From the NCBI GenBank assembly GCA_947491025.1, contig CANLIC010000021.1, positions 16,579-80,578 on the forward strand: a stretch of DNA of 64,000 nt, read 5' to 3'. Below are positions 34,326 to 46,800 of this stretch, piece by piece. Every line of letters begins with the position of its first letter. The stretch's first letter is position 1. The notes beneath the pieces are model-generated. The model ran no database searches, was not told the origin of the DNA, and was given only the letters and a program-made list of their open reading frames with translations. This stretch comes from Myxococcales bacterium. Its GTDB lineage: Bacteria > Myxococcota_A > UBA9042. A program made the position numbers and the translations under genes.

Positions 34326-37300
34326 ATGTCGGGACACGCTGCGCCAATGCTCTCGTGCCTGTTGAGGCGCGCCGGCGCGGCTGTGCTCCTGGCCGGCCTC
34401 ACGGCTTTTGGTTGCGCCGCACCGATCGCCGCAGACGGCGACGCGAATCCCGATGTCCTCGGCGTGGATGGCGCGGCGGACGCGACGGACGTCGGCGGCA
34501 GCGACGCCATCGAGGGCAGCGACGACGGCGATTCCAGCGGCGACACCGACGGCAGCGACGGCGCGGCGATGGAGGACGTCGCCTGCGTCCCTGCCGACTG
34601 CGACGACCTCAACCCCTGCACCGCCGACACCTGCAGCGAAGGCACCTGCATCCACGGACCTGCGCCGTTGCCGAGCGGCGTGACAGCCAGCGGGTGCGAG
34701 GATGGCGACCCCTGCACGGTCGGCGATCTCTGCAAAGGCGGCGCCTGCGTCGGTGGCGGGCCCAAGGTCTGCGACGACGCCAATCCTTGTACCTACGACG
34801 CGTGCCTCGCAGGGACGGGCTGCCAGGGCGCACCTCAGGGCGGCGACTGCGACGACGGCGATCCCTGCACCGGCGGCGAGACGTGCGTGCAAGGGGCTTG
34901 CCTGGCCGCCAAGAACCTGGATTGCAACGACGACAATGCATGCACCAGCGACACCTGCAAGGCGGGCCTGGAGGGCTGCGTCAACGTGCCGTTGTCGCAG
35001 TCGGCGACCGTCACCGCACCCTGCGACGACGGCGACGCGTGCACCGCGGGAGACGCCTGCAAGGCCGGCCTCTGCCAGTCTGGAGGCGCCGCCACCTGCG
35101 ACGACGCCAACGCATGCACCAAGGACAGCTGCGACAAGGCCTCGGGCTGTGTCCACGTCGCGATGGCAGACGACCCCAAGGCGCCGCTGCCTTGCGACGA
35201 CGGCGACGTCTGCTCGCTCGGCGACGCCTGCAGCGGGGGCGTCTGTCTGCCCACAGGCACGACGACCTGTGACGACGACAACGTGTGCACCGACGACGGC
35301 TGCGCCCCCAAGACGGGCTGCACCCATGTCCCCAACAAGGCGGGCTGCGACGACGGCGACTTCTGCAGCGGCGTAGACGCCTGCGTCGACGGCAAGTGCG
35401 TGCCCGGGGCCAATGGCCCTGCGTGTGACGACGGCAACCCGTGCACCGACGACGTGTGCCAGAAGGGCTCCGGCTGTTCCACGACCGTCAACGTCGCGAG
35501 CTGCGACGACGGCAACGCCTGCACCACCGGTGACGTGTGCAGCGACAAGGTCTGTCAGACGGGCGCGGCCAAGGCCTGCGACGACAGCAACCCATGCACC
35601 ATCGACGCCTGCATCCCCGCGACGGGCTGCAAGCAGACCGCCTCCGGCATGCCATGCGACGACGGCGATGCTTGCACCGCGGGCGGCCTCTGCAAAGACG
35701 GCACGTGCACCAAGGGCAAGGGCAAGCTCTGCGACGACGGCGACCCCTGCACCGACGACGGCTGCGACGCCAAAACGGGCGCATGCACCAAGGTGCCCAA
35801 CGCCGCCTCGTGCGATGACGGCGACACCTGCACCAAGGGTGACGTCTGCAAGAACTCAGCCTGTACCGCGGGCAGCCTGAGCGCCTGTGACGATGGCAAC
35901 ACGTGTACGTTCGACCTCTGCGACGCGATGAAGGGCTGCAAGTCTCTAGCGACCGCCGCGGCGTGCGATGATCAAGACGGATGTACCTTGGGCGACGTCT
36001 GCGAAAACGCCGCCTGCATCTCGGGCGCGGCCAAAGACTGCGCGACGGGCAATCCGTGCCAGGCCGGCTCCTGCACCGCGGGTGCCTGCACCAAGAGCCC
36101 TGCCAAGGAGGGCAGCGAGTGCGACGATAGCGACGTCTGCTCCGCCAATTCGAGCTGCAAGGGCGGCCAATGCGAGGCGGCAGTGGCGGGCGAAGTCCAC
36201 CAGCAGCTCATCCAGATGACCCAGCCGGCCAAGATTCACGACGTGCTGCAAGGCGACGTCAGCGGGGACGGCCTCGACGACCTCGTGCTCCTGCTCGACG
36301 ACGGCGACCATCCGCGGGTCCGTGTGCTTGTGAGCAAGGCCGACGGCAGCTTCACGGCGTCCGTGGCACAATCCTTCAGCAAAGCTGACACTTGTGTCGT
36401 CGGCGAGGGTCGCTGGCGGGGCGCGCTCGCGGACGTCAATGGCGACGGCAAGCTCGACCTGCTCTTTGGAGGTGCCTCGACCATGCAGGACTGCAACGGC
36501 GGCAAGACCCTCACCAAGCAGCTCCTCGTGGCGGCCTTCGCGGCCAATGCCGGCGACGGCGTGTTTGGGACGCCGAAGCCGATTGTGCCCGTTGAGCAGC
36601 TCGCTTCTGGATTGCACAGCGCCCGTACGGTCGCGATCGCGTGGGGTCGGTTCTCGCCGGGCGGTGCCAAGGAGCTCGCTGTGTGGAGTGTTGAGATCAA
36701 AGACGAAGCCGGTTCGGCTGGGACAAGCAAGGGCACATGGCGCGTGTTCAAGCCGACCACCGAGTTGGGCAATGTCAGCTGGACGGCGCTCGCCGCGGCG
36801 CCTTCGGAACCGGTCGGCGACGCACTGCAGGCGCAGATCGGCTCGAAGGCGGCGCTTGCCAAGGTCGTCGATCTCGACGCCGACGGGCGGGACGAGATCG
36901 TCATGACGCCCATCTCCTTCGCCAACACCCCCATCGGCGGCGCGGTCTTTCACAACCCGGCGAGCAAGCCAGGCGGCATTTTGGTGGCGACCGGCTTGGG
37001 CGCCTTCGCCGGCAAGATCGGCTATGGGTCGGTCGTCGCCGTGGACTTCAACAAGGACGGCAAGCTCGATCTGCTGACGCACTATTTTGGCGACGCGGAG
37101 AAGAAGGCGGACTTCAAGACCGCCGCGCACGTGACCCTCGGCAATGGGCAGCCCTTGTGGTGGACCGACGCTTCGCTGCCCAAAGAGACCGTCATCGCCG
37201 CGCTCGATTCGCCGGTGGGGTACGATGCGCACGCCTTGGTCGGAGCGACGGATTTCGACGGCGACGGCAAGCTCGACCTCTTCGGCGCGGCCGCTAAGAG

Positions 37301-40300
37301 CGGCCAGGATGCCCAACTGGTGATTTGGTCTCATGCCAAAGCCCTGCCCTGGGCCGGCAAGATGTACTTGAAGGCCAGCACCGATCCCCGCGCCATGGCC
37401 CTGCGCGGCGGTGGCGTACATGACCTCGTTGGGGTGACTTCGGAGGGCGTCGAGACCGCCCAGAGCCACCGAGGCAAGTGCGTGGACGGCGACTTCTGTA
37501 CCGTGGAGACCTGCGACAAGGTGACCGGCTGCAAGACCACGCCGTCGACTGCGCAGTGCGACGATAGCGATGTCTGCACGAGCGTCGACGCCTGCCAGGC
37601 AGGTGCCTGCGGCGGCGGCGCGCCTCTCTCGTGCGACGACGGCAACACCTGCACCGACGACGCGTGCGACAAGCTCAGCGGGTGCAAGCACAAGCCCAAC
37701 GCAGCGAGCTGCCCCGACGGGGACGCTTGCAACGGCGACGAGGTCTGCAAAGACGGCGTGTGCGGTGCGAGTGGGCCGAAGAATTGCGACGACGGCAACG
37801 TCTGCACCAAGGATTCCTGCGACACCGGCAAAGGCTGCCAGAACGCCGCCATCGTCGCGGTCACCGCCAAGATGGACTTTGAGCCCGGCCCCAATCCCAT
37901 GACGGTCAACAGCTTCTCTTCGCACGTCCAAGGGGGCTACTACCTCTACGACCACGGGGGCCCCTTCCCCGGCATCGGCATCTACCCGAGCAATGGCAGC
38001 CACTCGGCCAAGCCCGCAGCCGACTTTGACGGCAGCTTCTTCCGCTTCGAGCACACTCTTGGCCACGCGTTCGACTTGAAGGGCTTCACGATGGTGATCC
38101 AGACGGGCGCGACGCCGACGGGGCCTTTCGTCGTCATCGGGACCCGAAAAGACGGGAGCAAGGAGACGTTCACGGCGACCAACGCTGTAGCCGCTGGCAC
38201 CAGCCAGGTGCACCTGACGCCGAAGATTGCGAATGTGGTCAGCATTCAGTTCGGCGCAGCTCCAGCTTCGACCGGCTTCGCTTCCAACATCTACCGCGTC
38301 GACGACATCATCGCCCAGCTCCCTGTGCCTGGCTGCGACGACGGGGATGCCTGCACCGAGGGAGACGCCTGCACCGACGGCGCCTGCAAAGGCACACCCA
38401 AGGTCTGCACCGACGATGGCGACAAGTGCACGACGGAGGCTTGCAAGGCGGGGGAATGCAGCCAGACCACCAAGGTCTGCGAGGGCGGCGCCTGCGCTGC
38501 GGCAACCTGCGAGACCGCGACCGGGGACTGCAAGACGACGCCCAAGGCCGACGGCACGACCTGTGACGACGGCGACGCCTGCACCAGCGGTACGGCCTGC
38601 GCGGCTGGCCTGTGCGGCAGCAAGGTCACCTGCGATGACAAGAAGGTGTGCACCACGGATAGCTGCGACAAGACCTCGGGCTGCAAGAACACGCCCTTCG
38701 CCGACGGCAGCGCCTGCGACGATGCGACCGCATGCACGACAGGCGAGACCTGCAAGGCCGGCATCTGCGGGACCGGCAAGACCGTGGTCTGCGACGACGC
38801 CAATGTCTGCACGACCGATAGCTGCGATCCCGCCAAGGGTTGCGTGACCGCGGCGGTTGCACCCAAGGCCGGCAGCGTCGTGATGACATCGATCCAAATC
38901 CAGAAGGACCGCCCCGCGGGCTTCTGGGCGACACCGGCGACCAACAGCAAGGGACAGGTCTACGCCGCCAACGGCGAGGCCAAGTACTTCTGGCGCTGGC
39001 AGGGCAAGGTCTCTCCGACCACGGGCTCGGGCGCGGTTCTCACCTGGAAGACCAACAGCAACATGATCGGCTTTGCGGTGCGGCAAGACGACAAGGTCTA
39101 TGCGTACGGCGACTCCGGTGATGATCCCAAGCTCCAGTTCTTTGAGATCAACGATGCCGACGGCGGCCCGAAGCTGCCCGCCCTCTGGGACCTGAATATC
39201 GGCATTCCCAAGCGGATGATCTTCAACGATGACGGCGATCTGGTATTCGCCGAGAACAACGGCTTGCGCCGCGTCGCGTTCGCCAATGGCGCTGTACTCG
39301 CGACGAGCGGCGCCCTCACGTACCCTGGTGAGAAGTCACCGTATTTGTCTTGGGGCATTGCGACGAAGGGCAAGTTCATCTGGAGTACGAGCCAGACATC
39401 CATCAACAAGTGGGACGAGAAACTCAATTATCTTGCGTCTTTGAAGTTCGGAAAGCAGTTGACTTGTCTGGCGTTCGACAAGAAGGGGCAGCTCTTCGTC
39501 CTCGACACGGGCGACTCCGGCAAGATCTTTGCGCTCGATAGCGCCTTGACCAGCGCGCCGACGCTGGTGCCGGGGGTCTCGGGCAACGCGTTCAACTTCG
39601 ATCCAGCGGACAATGTCATCATCTTGACGCCCACCAATGTCTACAAGACCGCGCTGCTTGCCACCAGCTGTACGGACGGCAGCGTCTGCACCACCGGCGA
39701 CATCTGCACCGCTGGCACCTGCACCGGCAAGGCGGTCGACTGCGACGACGGCAGCGCGTGCACCGTCGATAGCTGCGACAAGGCCGCGGGCTGCAAGCAA
39801 GAAGCCAAGCCGGAAGCCTGCGACGACGGCAACCCTTGCACTACCGACGCGTGCAACCAACCCACCCAGGTCTGCACCCACACCAACACCACGGCGCCCT
39901 GCGACGACGGGCTGGCGTGTACGAGCAATGATGCCTGCAGCGGCGGCAAGTGCCAGGGCGCGGTCAAGTGCGGCTCCGGCGCGGCTTGCGTCAACGACGG
40001 CAAGGGCGGCGCCTGCCAATGCGTCGCGCCGCTGGAGGGCGACGGCCAGATCTGCGCGTGCCCGAGTGGCCAATTCCTTGCCGGGGCGCTCTGCTTGCCC
40101 AAGACCACGACGGCGGCCGTAACGTTCGATATGCCGTCGCATTGCGGCAAGAAACAGCCTACCGTGTCCAAGTGGATCACCAGCTTCAGCAAGACCGCGA
40201 AATCAGGCGGCGGCTACGACGTGACCATGAACGGGACGGTGACGGTATCGAGCAGCGCCTACGGCCACAACCGCGTCGAGCTGCCGGCCGGCCTCGATCC

Positions 40301-40532
40301 GCCACTGAACGCGACGTTTGACTGCACCGGCAACCCCTCCGCCGGTAGCGTTGCGACAACGTTCAAGATTTCGGGTGAAGATTGGACGACGTACACCCTT
40401 GCCCAGTTCTGGGTCCCGGACAAATACGTGGGCGGCTACACCGTCAGCTGCGCATGGACGACGGAGGAGCCGAGCCCGATTGAGACGTGGGTCAAGTCGG
40501 GTTGTGTCAAGAACGTGCAGATCAAGCCGTAG
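34326..40532 (+). CDS. Giant CTDC-repeat lipoprotein with FG-GAP and three beta domains
   Basis: The 2068-residue product has a lipoprotein signal (AAVLLAGLTAFGC) and an acidic Asp/Gly linker. CTDC repeats (about 88-618) lead to an FG-GAP/VCBS block (about 632-1038; ADVNGDGKLDLLFGG, ATDFDGDGKLDLFGA). After more CTDC comes a beta-rich domain (about 1182-1332, starting MDFEPGPNPMTVNSF) that looks like a carbohydrate-binding-type jelly roll. CTDC repeats again precede a propeller-like block (about 1518-1775), a CTDC/EGF-like segment (CGSGAACVNDGKGGACQC), and a final beta domain ending CVKNVQIKP. ATG 34326 has GGAGG five bases upstream. Unlike four of the other giants it lacks the CNGTLYC-type long repeats. 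It is convergent with the 2755-residue lipoprotein gene. Confidence 0.92.
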   Translation: MSGHAAPMLSCLLRRAGAAVLLAGLTAFGCAAPIAADGDANPDVLGVDGAADATDVGGSDAIEGSDDGDSSGDTDGSDGAAMEDVACVPADCDDLNPCTADTCSEGTCIHGPAPLPSGVTASGCEDGDPCTVGDLCKGGACVGGGPKVCDDANPCTYDACLAGTGCQGAPQGGDCDDGDPCTGGETCVQGACLAAKNLDCNDDNACTSDTCKAGLEGCVNVPLSQSATVTAPCDDGDACTAGDACKAGLCQSGGAATCDDANACTKDSCDKASGCVHVAMADDPKAPLPCDDGDVCSLGDACSGGVCLPTGTTTCDDDNVCTDDGCAPKTGCTHVPNKAGCDDGDFCSGVDACVDGKCVPGANGPACDDGNPCTDDVCQKGSGCSTTVNVASCDDGNACTTGDVCSDKVCQTGAAKACDDSNPCTIDACIPATGCKQTASGMPCDDGDACTAGGLCKDGTCTKGKGKLCDDGDPCTDDGCDAKTGACTKVPNAASCDDGDTCTKGDVCKNSACTAGSLSACDDGNTCTFDLCDAMKGCKSLATAAACDDQDGCTLGDVCENAACISGAAKDCATGNPCQAGSCTAGACTKSPAKEGSECDDSDVCSANSSCKGGQCEAAVAGEVHQQLIQMTQPAKIHDVLQGDVSGDGLDDLVLLLDDGDHPRVRVLVSKADGSFTASVAQSFSKADTCVVGEGRWRGALADVNGDGKLDLLFGGASTMQDCNGGKTLTKQLLVAAFAANAGDGVFGTPKPIVPVEQLASGLHSARTVAIAWGRFSPGGAKELAVWSVEIKDEAGSAGTSKGTWRVFKPTTELGNVSWTALAAAPSEPVGDALQAQIGSKAALAKVVDLDADGRDEIVMTPISFANTPIGGAVFHNPASKPGGILVATGLGAFAGKIGYGSVVAVDFNKDGKLDLLTHYFGDAEKKADFKTAAHVTLGNGQPLWWTDASLPKETVIAALDSPVGYDAHALVGATDFDGDGKLDLFGAAAKSGQDAQLVIWSHAKALPWAGKMYLKASTDPRAMALRGGGVHDLVGVTSEGVETAQSHRGKCVDGDFCTVETCDKVTGCKTTPSTAQCDDSDVCTSVDACQAGACGGGAPLSCDDGNTCTDDACDKLSGCKHKPNAASCPDGDACNGDEVCKDGVCGASGPKNCDDGNVCTKDSCDTGKGCQNAAIVAVTAKMDFEPGPNPMTVNSFSSHVQGGYYLYDHGGPFPGIGIYPSNGSHSAKPAADFDGSFFRFEHTLGHAFDLKGFTMVIQTGATPTGPFVVIGTRKDGSKETFTATNAVAAGTSQVHLTPKIANVVSIQFGAAPASTGFASNIYRVDDIIAQLPVPGCDDGDACTEGDACTDGACKGTPKVCTDDGDKCTTEACKAGECSQTTKVCEGGACAAATCETATGDCKTTPKADGTTCDDGDACTSGTACAAGLCGSKVTCDDKKVCTTDSCDKTSGCKNTPFADGSACDDATACTTGETCKAGICGTGKTVVCDDANVCTTDSCDPAKGCVTAAVAPKAGSVVMTSIQIQKDRPAGFWATPATNSKGQVYAANGEAKYFWRWQGKVSPTTGSGAVLTWKTNSNMIGFAVRQDDKVYAYGDSGDDPKLQFFEINDADGGPKLPALWDLNIGIPKRMIFNDDGDLVFAENNGLRRVAFANGAVLATSGALTYPGEKSPYLSWGIATKGKFIWSTSQTSINKWDEKLNYLASLKFGKQLTCLAFDKKGQLFVLDTGDSGKIFALDSALTSAPTLVPGVSGNAFNFDPADNVIILTPTNVYKTALLATSCTDGSVCTTGDICTAGTCTGKAVDCDDGSACTVDSCDKAAGCKQEAKPEACDDGNPCTTDACNQPTQVCTHTNTTAPCDDGLACTSNDACSGGKCQGAVKCGSGAACVNDGKGGACQCVAPLEGDGQICACPSGQFLAGALCLPKTTTAAVTFDMPSHCGKKQPTVSKWITSFSKTAKSGGGYDVTMNGTVTVSSSAYGHNRVELPAGLDPPLNATFDCTGNPSAGSVATTFKISGEDWTTYTLAQFWVPDKYVGGYTVSCAWTTEEPSPIETWVKSGCVKNVQIKP

Positions 40533-40897
40533 GCGGTTGCAGCGCTGCGGCCGGGAAATGACGCCAAAGGGAGCTGGCGCGATGCGCTGGCAGGAGGCGT
40601 GAACCCGCCGTGCAGCACGCGGCCGCAGACGCCACAGACCTGAGCGGAGGTTTCTTCCCGCCCGACGTCTTCCGCGCCCGCGACCCTGAGGGCGCGCTTC
40701 GCTGACGCCCACGAGCTTCGCCGCGGCGCTACCGAGCCTAGGATGCGATTTGACCAGTCGTTGCCAGCGACCAGGTCCATGGCATTCACGTCGTTTCTGG
40801 CTCCTGCGCGGCGGCTGTGGCTGCGTACTTCGGGCCGGAAATCGCAAAGCGAAGCCAAGCCTGACCCGTCGCGCATGGCCAGCAGCGCCGGCGCGGT
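40533..40897. other. Convergent intergenic region
   Basis: This 365-base stretch lies between the 3' ends of two giant lipoprotein genes. It should hold both terminators, but I see no long GC stem followed by a T-run; the only symmetric element is a short gcagcgctgc palindrome just after the first stop. No gene is supported. Confidence 0.45.
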
Positions 40898-43800
40898 TCA
40901 AGGCGTCGGGCGCAGGTAGACGACCCAACCGCCGTAGTTGGCGGCGCCACAGAGCGACATCGCGCCTTGCGTCCATGCCTGCCCCGGCGCGCCGCACTGG
41001 TTGGCCGCGGTCTGCCCGGGCACAAAGAGCGTCTTCGCGTCCGCCTCCGCGCAGCCTACGCCCCAGCCGCAGTCGAGCGCTGAGACGGGCGCTGCGTCGC
41101 CACAGACGACGTCTTGGCCCTTGACCTTCCACGTGCCGCCGACCGCGACGCGCTTGACCCAGGACCACGAGACGGAGAAGGGCGGCGACACGATGCCCTC
41201 GGTGGCGGTGTCGCTGCACTTGTAGAGCACCTGCGCCTTGGAGCCCATCAACTTGGCGACCTGCTTCGGGTCGGTGTTGGAGTCGATGCGGGTCCAGCCG
41301 CCGCCGTCGAAGCTGTGATCGCAGCGCGAGCTGAAGGCTGGCAGCCCATCGCTTGGATCAGGGTCGATCCAGAGCTTGGTGAGGTGGCCGACCTTGGAGT
41401 CGGCGCCGATGGCCTTGCACGAGGTCGCGGGCGCGGCAGGAGACGCGCCGAGGAGTTCGCCGCAGCTCTGCACGCCGAGAATCAAGCGCCGCACGCGGTT
41501 GTTGGCCATGTCGGCGACCCAGACGACGCCGTCCGCGCCGACATGGAGGCCGGGGTCAGCAGCCATCTTCGCCGCGGGCCCCAGGCCATCGGCCATGCCG
41601 ATGGCGCCAATCACGCCGGCCACGGTCTCGACGCGCTGTTGCGGCCACAGCCTGCGAATGGCGGCGCCGGACTGGGTGGAGACGAGGACCGTGCCGTCCG
41701 CCAAGGGCGCGACGCGCATGGGCAGGCCGAAGGTGCCGGCGCGGAGGCCAACGCCGTCCACGTCATTGCGGAGCGAGTTGCCGTTGTCGCCGCCCACCGT
41801 GGTCAGGACGCCCGCGGCGTTGAGGCGGCGGATCGAGTGGGCCTGGCGATCTGCGATCCAGAGGTTGCCCTTGGCGTCGAGCGCCAAGCCACCGGAAGCA
41901 CAGAGCCGATTGGCGCCAAACGGGCCGTCGACGGCGGCGCACTTTCCGGCCGCGCCGGCAATCGTGGTGACCTTGACCCCTTCGAGACGCCGAATGGTGG
42001 AGTTGCCGGAGTCGCTGAAATAGACCGTGCCATCCGCAGCGGCCGCGATGCCCGTCGGGTTGGTCATCGTCGCGCTAAGGCCGTCACCGTCGGCCGAACC
42101 GGACTTGCCGTTGCCGGCCACCGTGATCACGGAGCCCTGGAGATCGACACGGCGAATTCGGTTGCTGTAGTGGTCCGAGACATAGAGAGAGCCGACGCCG
42201 TCGAACGAAATGCCCCACGGTCCGTTGAATTTCGCGGCTGAACCTTTGCCCTCTGCGTAGCCGCTGCCCGCGCCGCCAGCCAGCGTCGTGACGGTCAAGT
42301 CGGCGGCGATTCGACGAATGGAGGCGGAGTGCCACTCTGCGACGTAGTGGGCGCCCAGCTCGCCACCGGTGATGTCTATCGGTCCGTGGAACGCGGCCTT
42401 GTCGGCGGCTCCATCCACCCTCTGGCCAACGCCGGTGCCGATCCCCGAATCGAGGACGCCAACCAGAGCGCATTGGCCATGGACGCATTGGGCGCCACAG
42501 GTGCCCGTTTTGCCGCACAGCGTGCCGTTCGGCTTGGCGCTGTAGGTGCAGTGGCCGAGCAGCGCGTCGCACACCGGCTGCTGGCACGGGCCGCCGTCGG
42601 TACACGCCACCGCGGGGTCGACCGGGCCATGGACGCAGCCCTTGGTTGCGTCGCAGGTGTCCAGCGTGCAGTCATTGGCGTCATCGCACGTGGCGCCAAT
42701 GGGTCGCAGGAGGCGCAGCCGGTGTGAGGTGTTCAGCGCGACCAGGAGCTCGCCCTTGGACATGGCGACCACGCCGCGCGGGTTCACCATCGCGACAGCG
42801 CCCTGCACGCCCAATCCTGCGGTACCGCCGCCGGCCAGCAGCTCGACACGCTCGTCGCCGGGCCGGTATCGCCGCACGAACCCGAGCCCGTTGTCGGTGA
42901 AGACCACCCCCTCCGCAGTCCAAGCGAGGTTGCCGGGGTTGGCCATCCGCACCCCGCGCAGCCCAGCGCCGACGGCGGGCGTCGCCACACCTCCGTCGAC
43001 GAGCAACGTGACGACATTGCCATCGGGGCGAACAGCGCGCAGCGTGCTTTGGAACCACTCGGTGAAGTAGAGCGTGCCGTCGGGGCCGAGCGCGACGTCG
43101 CTCGGATACGCCAACTGCGCCTTGTTGACGGGACCGTCGACGAGGCCGGCCGAGCCCAGCCCTGCAACGGTGGCAACGTTGCCGTCCGCGCTCACCTTGC
43201 GCAGGGCATGGTTCACGTGGTCGGCGACATAGATGCCACCGGCGCCGTCGCTGCACATGCCGAGAGGCTCGCGAAAGCGGGCGACACTCCCCTTGCCGTC
43301 GATGAACCCGTACACACCGCTCGACCCGGCAAGGGTGGTGACGCTTCCCGTGGCGTCAATCTTGCGCATGGTGTGGTTGTAACGGTCGCTGACAAAGAGC
43401 TCCCCCTGCTTGCCGGGCTCGACCGACTCCAGCCCAGCGAACCGGGCCTCCGTCCGCGTCCCATCGACGGAGCCGGAGACTTGCCCAAGCCCGCCGGCGA
43501 CGGTGTCGATGCGACCGTCCGTCCGTAGGACGCGCACCGTCGAATTGCCACTATCGGCGATGTAGACGTGCCCCTCGGCGCTGCGTGATAGATCGGTGGG
43601 ATGTTCGATTCGTCCGACCGCGGCGCCACCATGCAGCGCGACGAGACCATCCCTCGCGCCATTGAGTTGACCTGGCGGGCTCTCTGCGCCGACACCGCGC
43701 CCCACGGCATAACGCGACGGGTCGGCAAGACAGTTGCCGGACTGGCAGCTGTCATTGAGCGTGCACGGATTGTTGTCATTGCACGGCAGGTAATCGGCGA

Positions 43801-46800
43801 GGTCGACATGGCCGCAGCCCTTGAGCGCGTCGCAGGTCTCGGTCGTGCACGGGTTGGAATCGTCGCAGCCAAAGCCCTTGCCGGCCTTGCAATTGCAGTC
43901 TTGGGCCATGGCGCCAGCCTTGCAGGCGCCACCGACGCACAGGTCGGGAGACGTGCAAGGGTCATCGTCTTGGCATTGCGTGCCGTTGGCGATGGCGACG
44001 CAACCCTTGCTCGCGGTGCAACTGTCGTCGGTGCAGGCGTTGCCGTCGTCGCAGGACACCCCGGGCGGGCTGACCTTGAGCAGCTTGGAGGCGGCGTTCG
44101 CGGCAACAATGAGCTCGCCGTCGTCGAGCACGGCGATGCGGGTGAGCGCTCCGACGTTGACGCTCGCGGCGAGGCCGCCGGTCGCTGCACCGCCGCCCAA
44201 GACGAAGGTCAGCCGCCGCTCTGCGTCGACGCGCCCTATGAATCCTTGCAGCGTCGAAACCCACAGGACGCCGCCAGGCCCAATCGCGACGCCGGCCGGT
44301 TGGGCAATGGAGCCGGCACGGCCGATGCCCTCCTGGTTCGCGTTGCGCTTGCTGCCGACCACGGTGACGACGACGCCGTCCGCGCCGATCCGGCGCACTG
44401 CGTGGTTCTGGAGGTCTGCCACATAGAGGTCGCCATTCGCCGCCGGCGCGAGGCCCGTCGGTTGATCGAAGATCGCGGTCGGGCCGGGCCCATCGCGCAT
44501 TCCCCAGTGGCCGTTGCCAGCGAGGGTGGTCACGACACCGTCAGCGATGGCGCGAACGCGGTGGTTGTAGCGGTCTGCGACGATGACGGTGCCCTTGGAG
44601 CTGACGCAGACGTCGGTGGGTTCATTGAAGCGCGCCAGGGCCGCCGCGCCATCTTGGAAGCCGCCGGGCGTCACGCCGGCGAAGGTCGTGGTCTGTCCAT
44701 CGTCTGTGACGGCGCGAATGCGGTGATTGCCGGTGTCAGCGACATAGAAGCCCCCGGACGGCGCGAAGGCGATGCCTGCTGCCCCCGAGAAGCGCGCCTC
44801 AAAGGCCGTGCCGTCCTGGTAGCCGCCGTAGACCAGGCCGCCCGCGATGGTCTTGATCTCGCCGTTGGGGAGGCGCAGGCGGATGCGTCCGGCGTGGCTC
44901 TCGGTCATCGCGATACGGCCGTCGGGGTGCCGCCTCATTCCGGAGATGGTGTAATACCCGGCGTTGACCTCGAGCCCGTCCGTGGCACCGGCGCCCTTGC
45001 CAACCAGCTCGGCAGTCGCGCTGGCGTAGCAGTTGCCCGCGGCGCAGATGCTGACGGCGGTGCACGCGTCGCCGTCCTGGCACGGTGCGCCAGTGGGCTC
45101 TGCGGTCCATGTGCAGGCGCCCGTCGAGACCGTGCACACGTCTTTGGTGCAAGGCAGCCCGTCGTCGCAGGTGACGGGCGTGTGTGTGCAGGTGCCGGAC
45201 TTGGGGTCGCAGCCGTCGCGCGTGCAAGGCTTGCCGTCGTCGCAGGCGTCGGCGCGCATCCGCACGCGTCGCACGCGCTTGTTGGCCCAGTCGCCGATGA
45301 TGAGGTCACCAAACGCGTCGAACGTGATGCGCGCGGGCGTCGCGAAGCGAGCGGCGGCGCCGACGCCGTCGACATAGCCCGGCCCGGCCGCGCCAATCAG
45401 CGTCGTGACCGTGCCGTCAAGCCCGATGCGCCGCAGACGGCTGGATCCGCACTCCACGGTGTACGCCTCGCCGCTCGGCGCGACCGCCACATCACACGGC
45501 TCGTTGAAGCGGGCGACGTCGCCCTTGCCATCGATGGCGCCGGCCAGGTTGCCCTTGCCCGCGATGGTGGTCACGGTGCCGTCTGCCGAGACGCGCCGCA
45601 GGAGGTGGCCGCTGCGGTCGACGAACAAGTGGCTGCCGTTCGGTGCGCGCGCGATGCCATAGGGCTCGAAGAGTCGCGCAGCGCTGCCCTTTCCGTCGAC
45701 GACGCCAGCGGTGCCGGGCTGCCCGGCGACGGTCGTGACCGTGCCGTCGGACGTCACGCGCCGAAGCAATGCGTTGTTCCGGTCGCAGACGATGAGCGCG
45801 CCGTCCGGGAGCCATGCCGCGGCGATGGGGTCGTAGAACTTGGCAGCGCTGCCCTTGCCGTCCGCGAAACCCTGCGCTGCGCCACCGGCCAGCGTCGTCA
45901 CGGCGCCCGCAGAGCTGACCACACGGATCGAGTCGAACAGGGTCTCGGGGATGTAGCGCGAGCCGTCAGGCCCGTAGACCAGCCCGCCCGGCTGACCAAG
46001 GCTGCCTGCGGTGCCGACGCCGTCGACCAGCGCGTCCGTGTAGTGCGGTATCGCAGTGCCAGCGATGGTGCGGACGACGCCGTCGAGGGCGAGCTCGCGC
46101 AACGAGGGTGCCGACGTCGAGGACATCCCGATGGCGCCGCTTGGGGACAGCGCGAGGGCGTGGGGATTCATGCCGCGGGCCCGCAGACGCGGGCCGTCGA
46201 CGATGGCGTCGTTCTCGGTGTCGATGAGGGTCTCGACCTCCAGCGTCACGGCGAGGGCGCGGCATACGCCACCGGCACAGGTCTCGCCCTTGCTGCAGGC
46301 GTCGCCATCGTTGCAGGCCGTGCCATCGGCTTTGTCTTTGCATTGCGCGGGATCGACGCTGCAGGCCGGCGACTTGATGCCCGCCTTGCAAGCGCCTGCC
46401 GCGCAGGCGTCGCCGATGGTGCAGGGGTCTGCGTCGGCGCAGGGCTCGCCGTCGCCGCTCGGGGTCTGCTTGCAGCCGACGCCGGCGACGCAGGTATCGA
46501 GCGTGCAAGCGTCGTTGTCGCTGCAGGCCTGGTCGTTCGACAGGTGCGTGCAGCCGACCTGCTTGCTGCAGGTGTCGTTGGTGCACGCCACCTTGTCGTC
46601 ACAGAGCAGGTCGGTCGCCGAGTGGATGCAGCCGATCTTGGGATCGCACGACTCCACCGTGCAGGGGATGCCGTCGCTGCAGAGGACGGCCGGATCCGCC
46701 TTGAGGTCGTGGGTACATTGACCGGTCTTGGTGTCGCAGCCGTCGAGGCTACAGGGGTTGCTATCGGCACATTCCGCCGCCTTGCCCGCGATGCAGGCGC

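Noticed and set aside
35946..39086. A 1046-codon minus-strand frame opposite the 2068-residue lipoprotein
   Set aside because: Antisense shadow of the repeat and FG-GAP region, with Val/Ala-rich composition and no recognisable motif.
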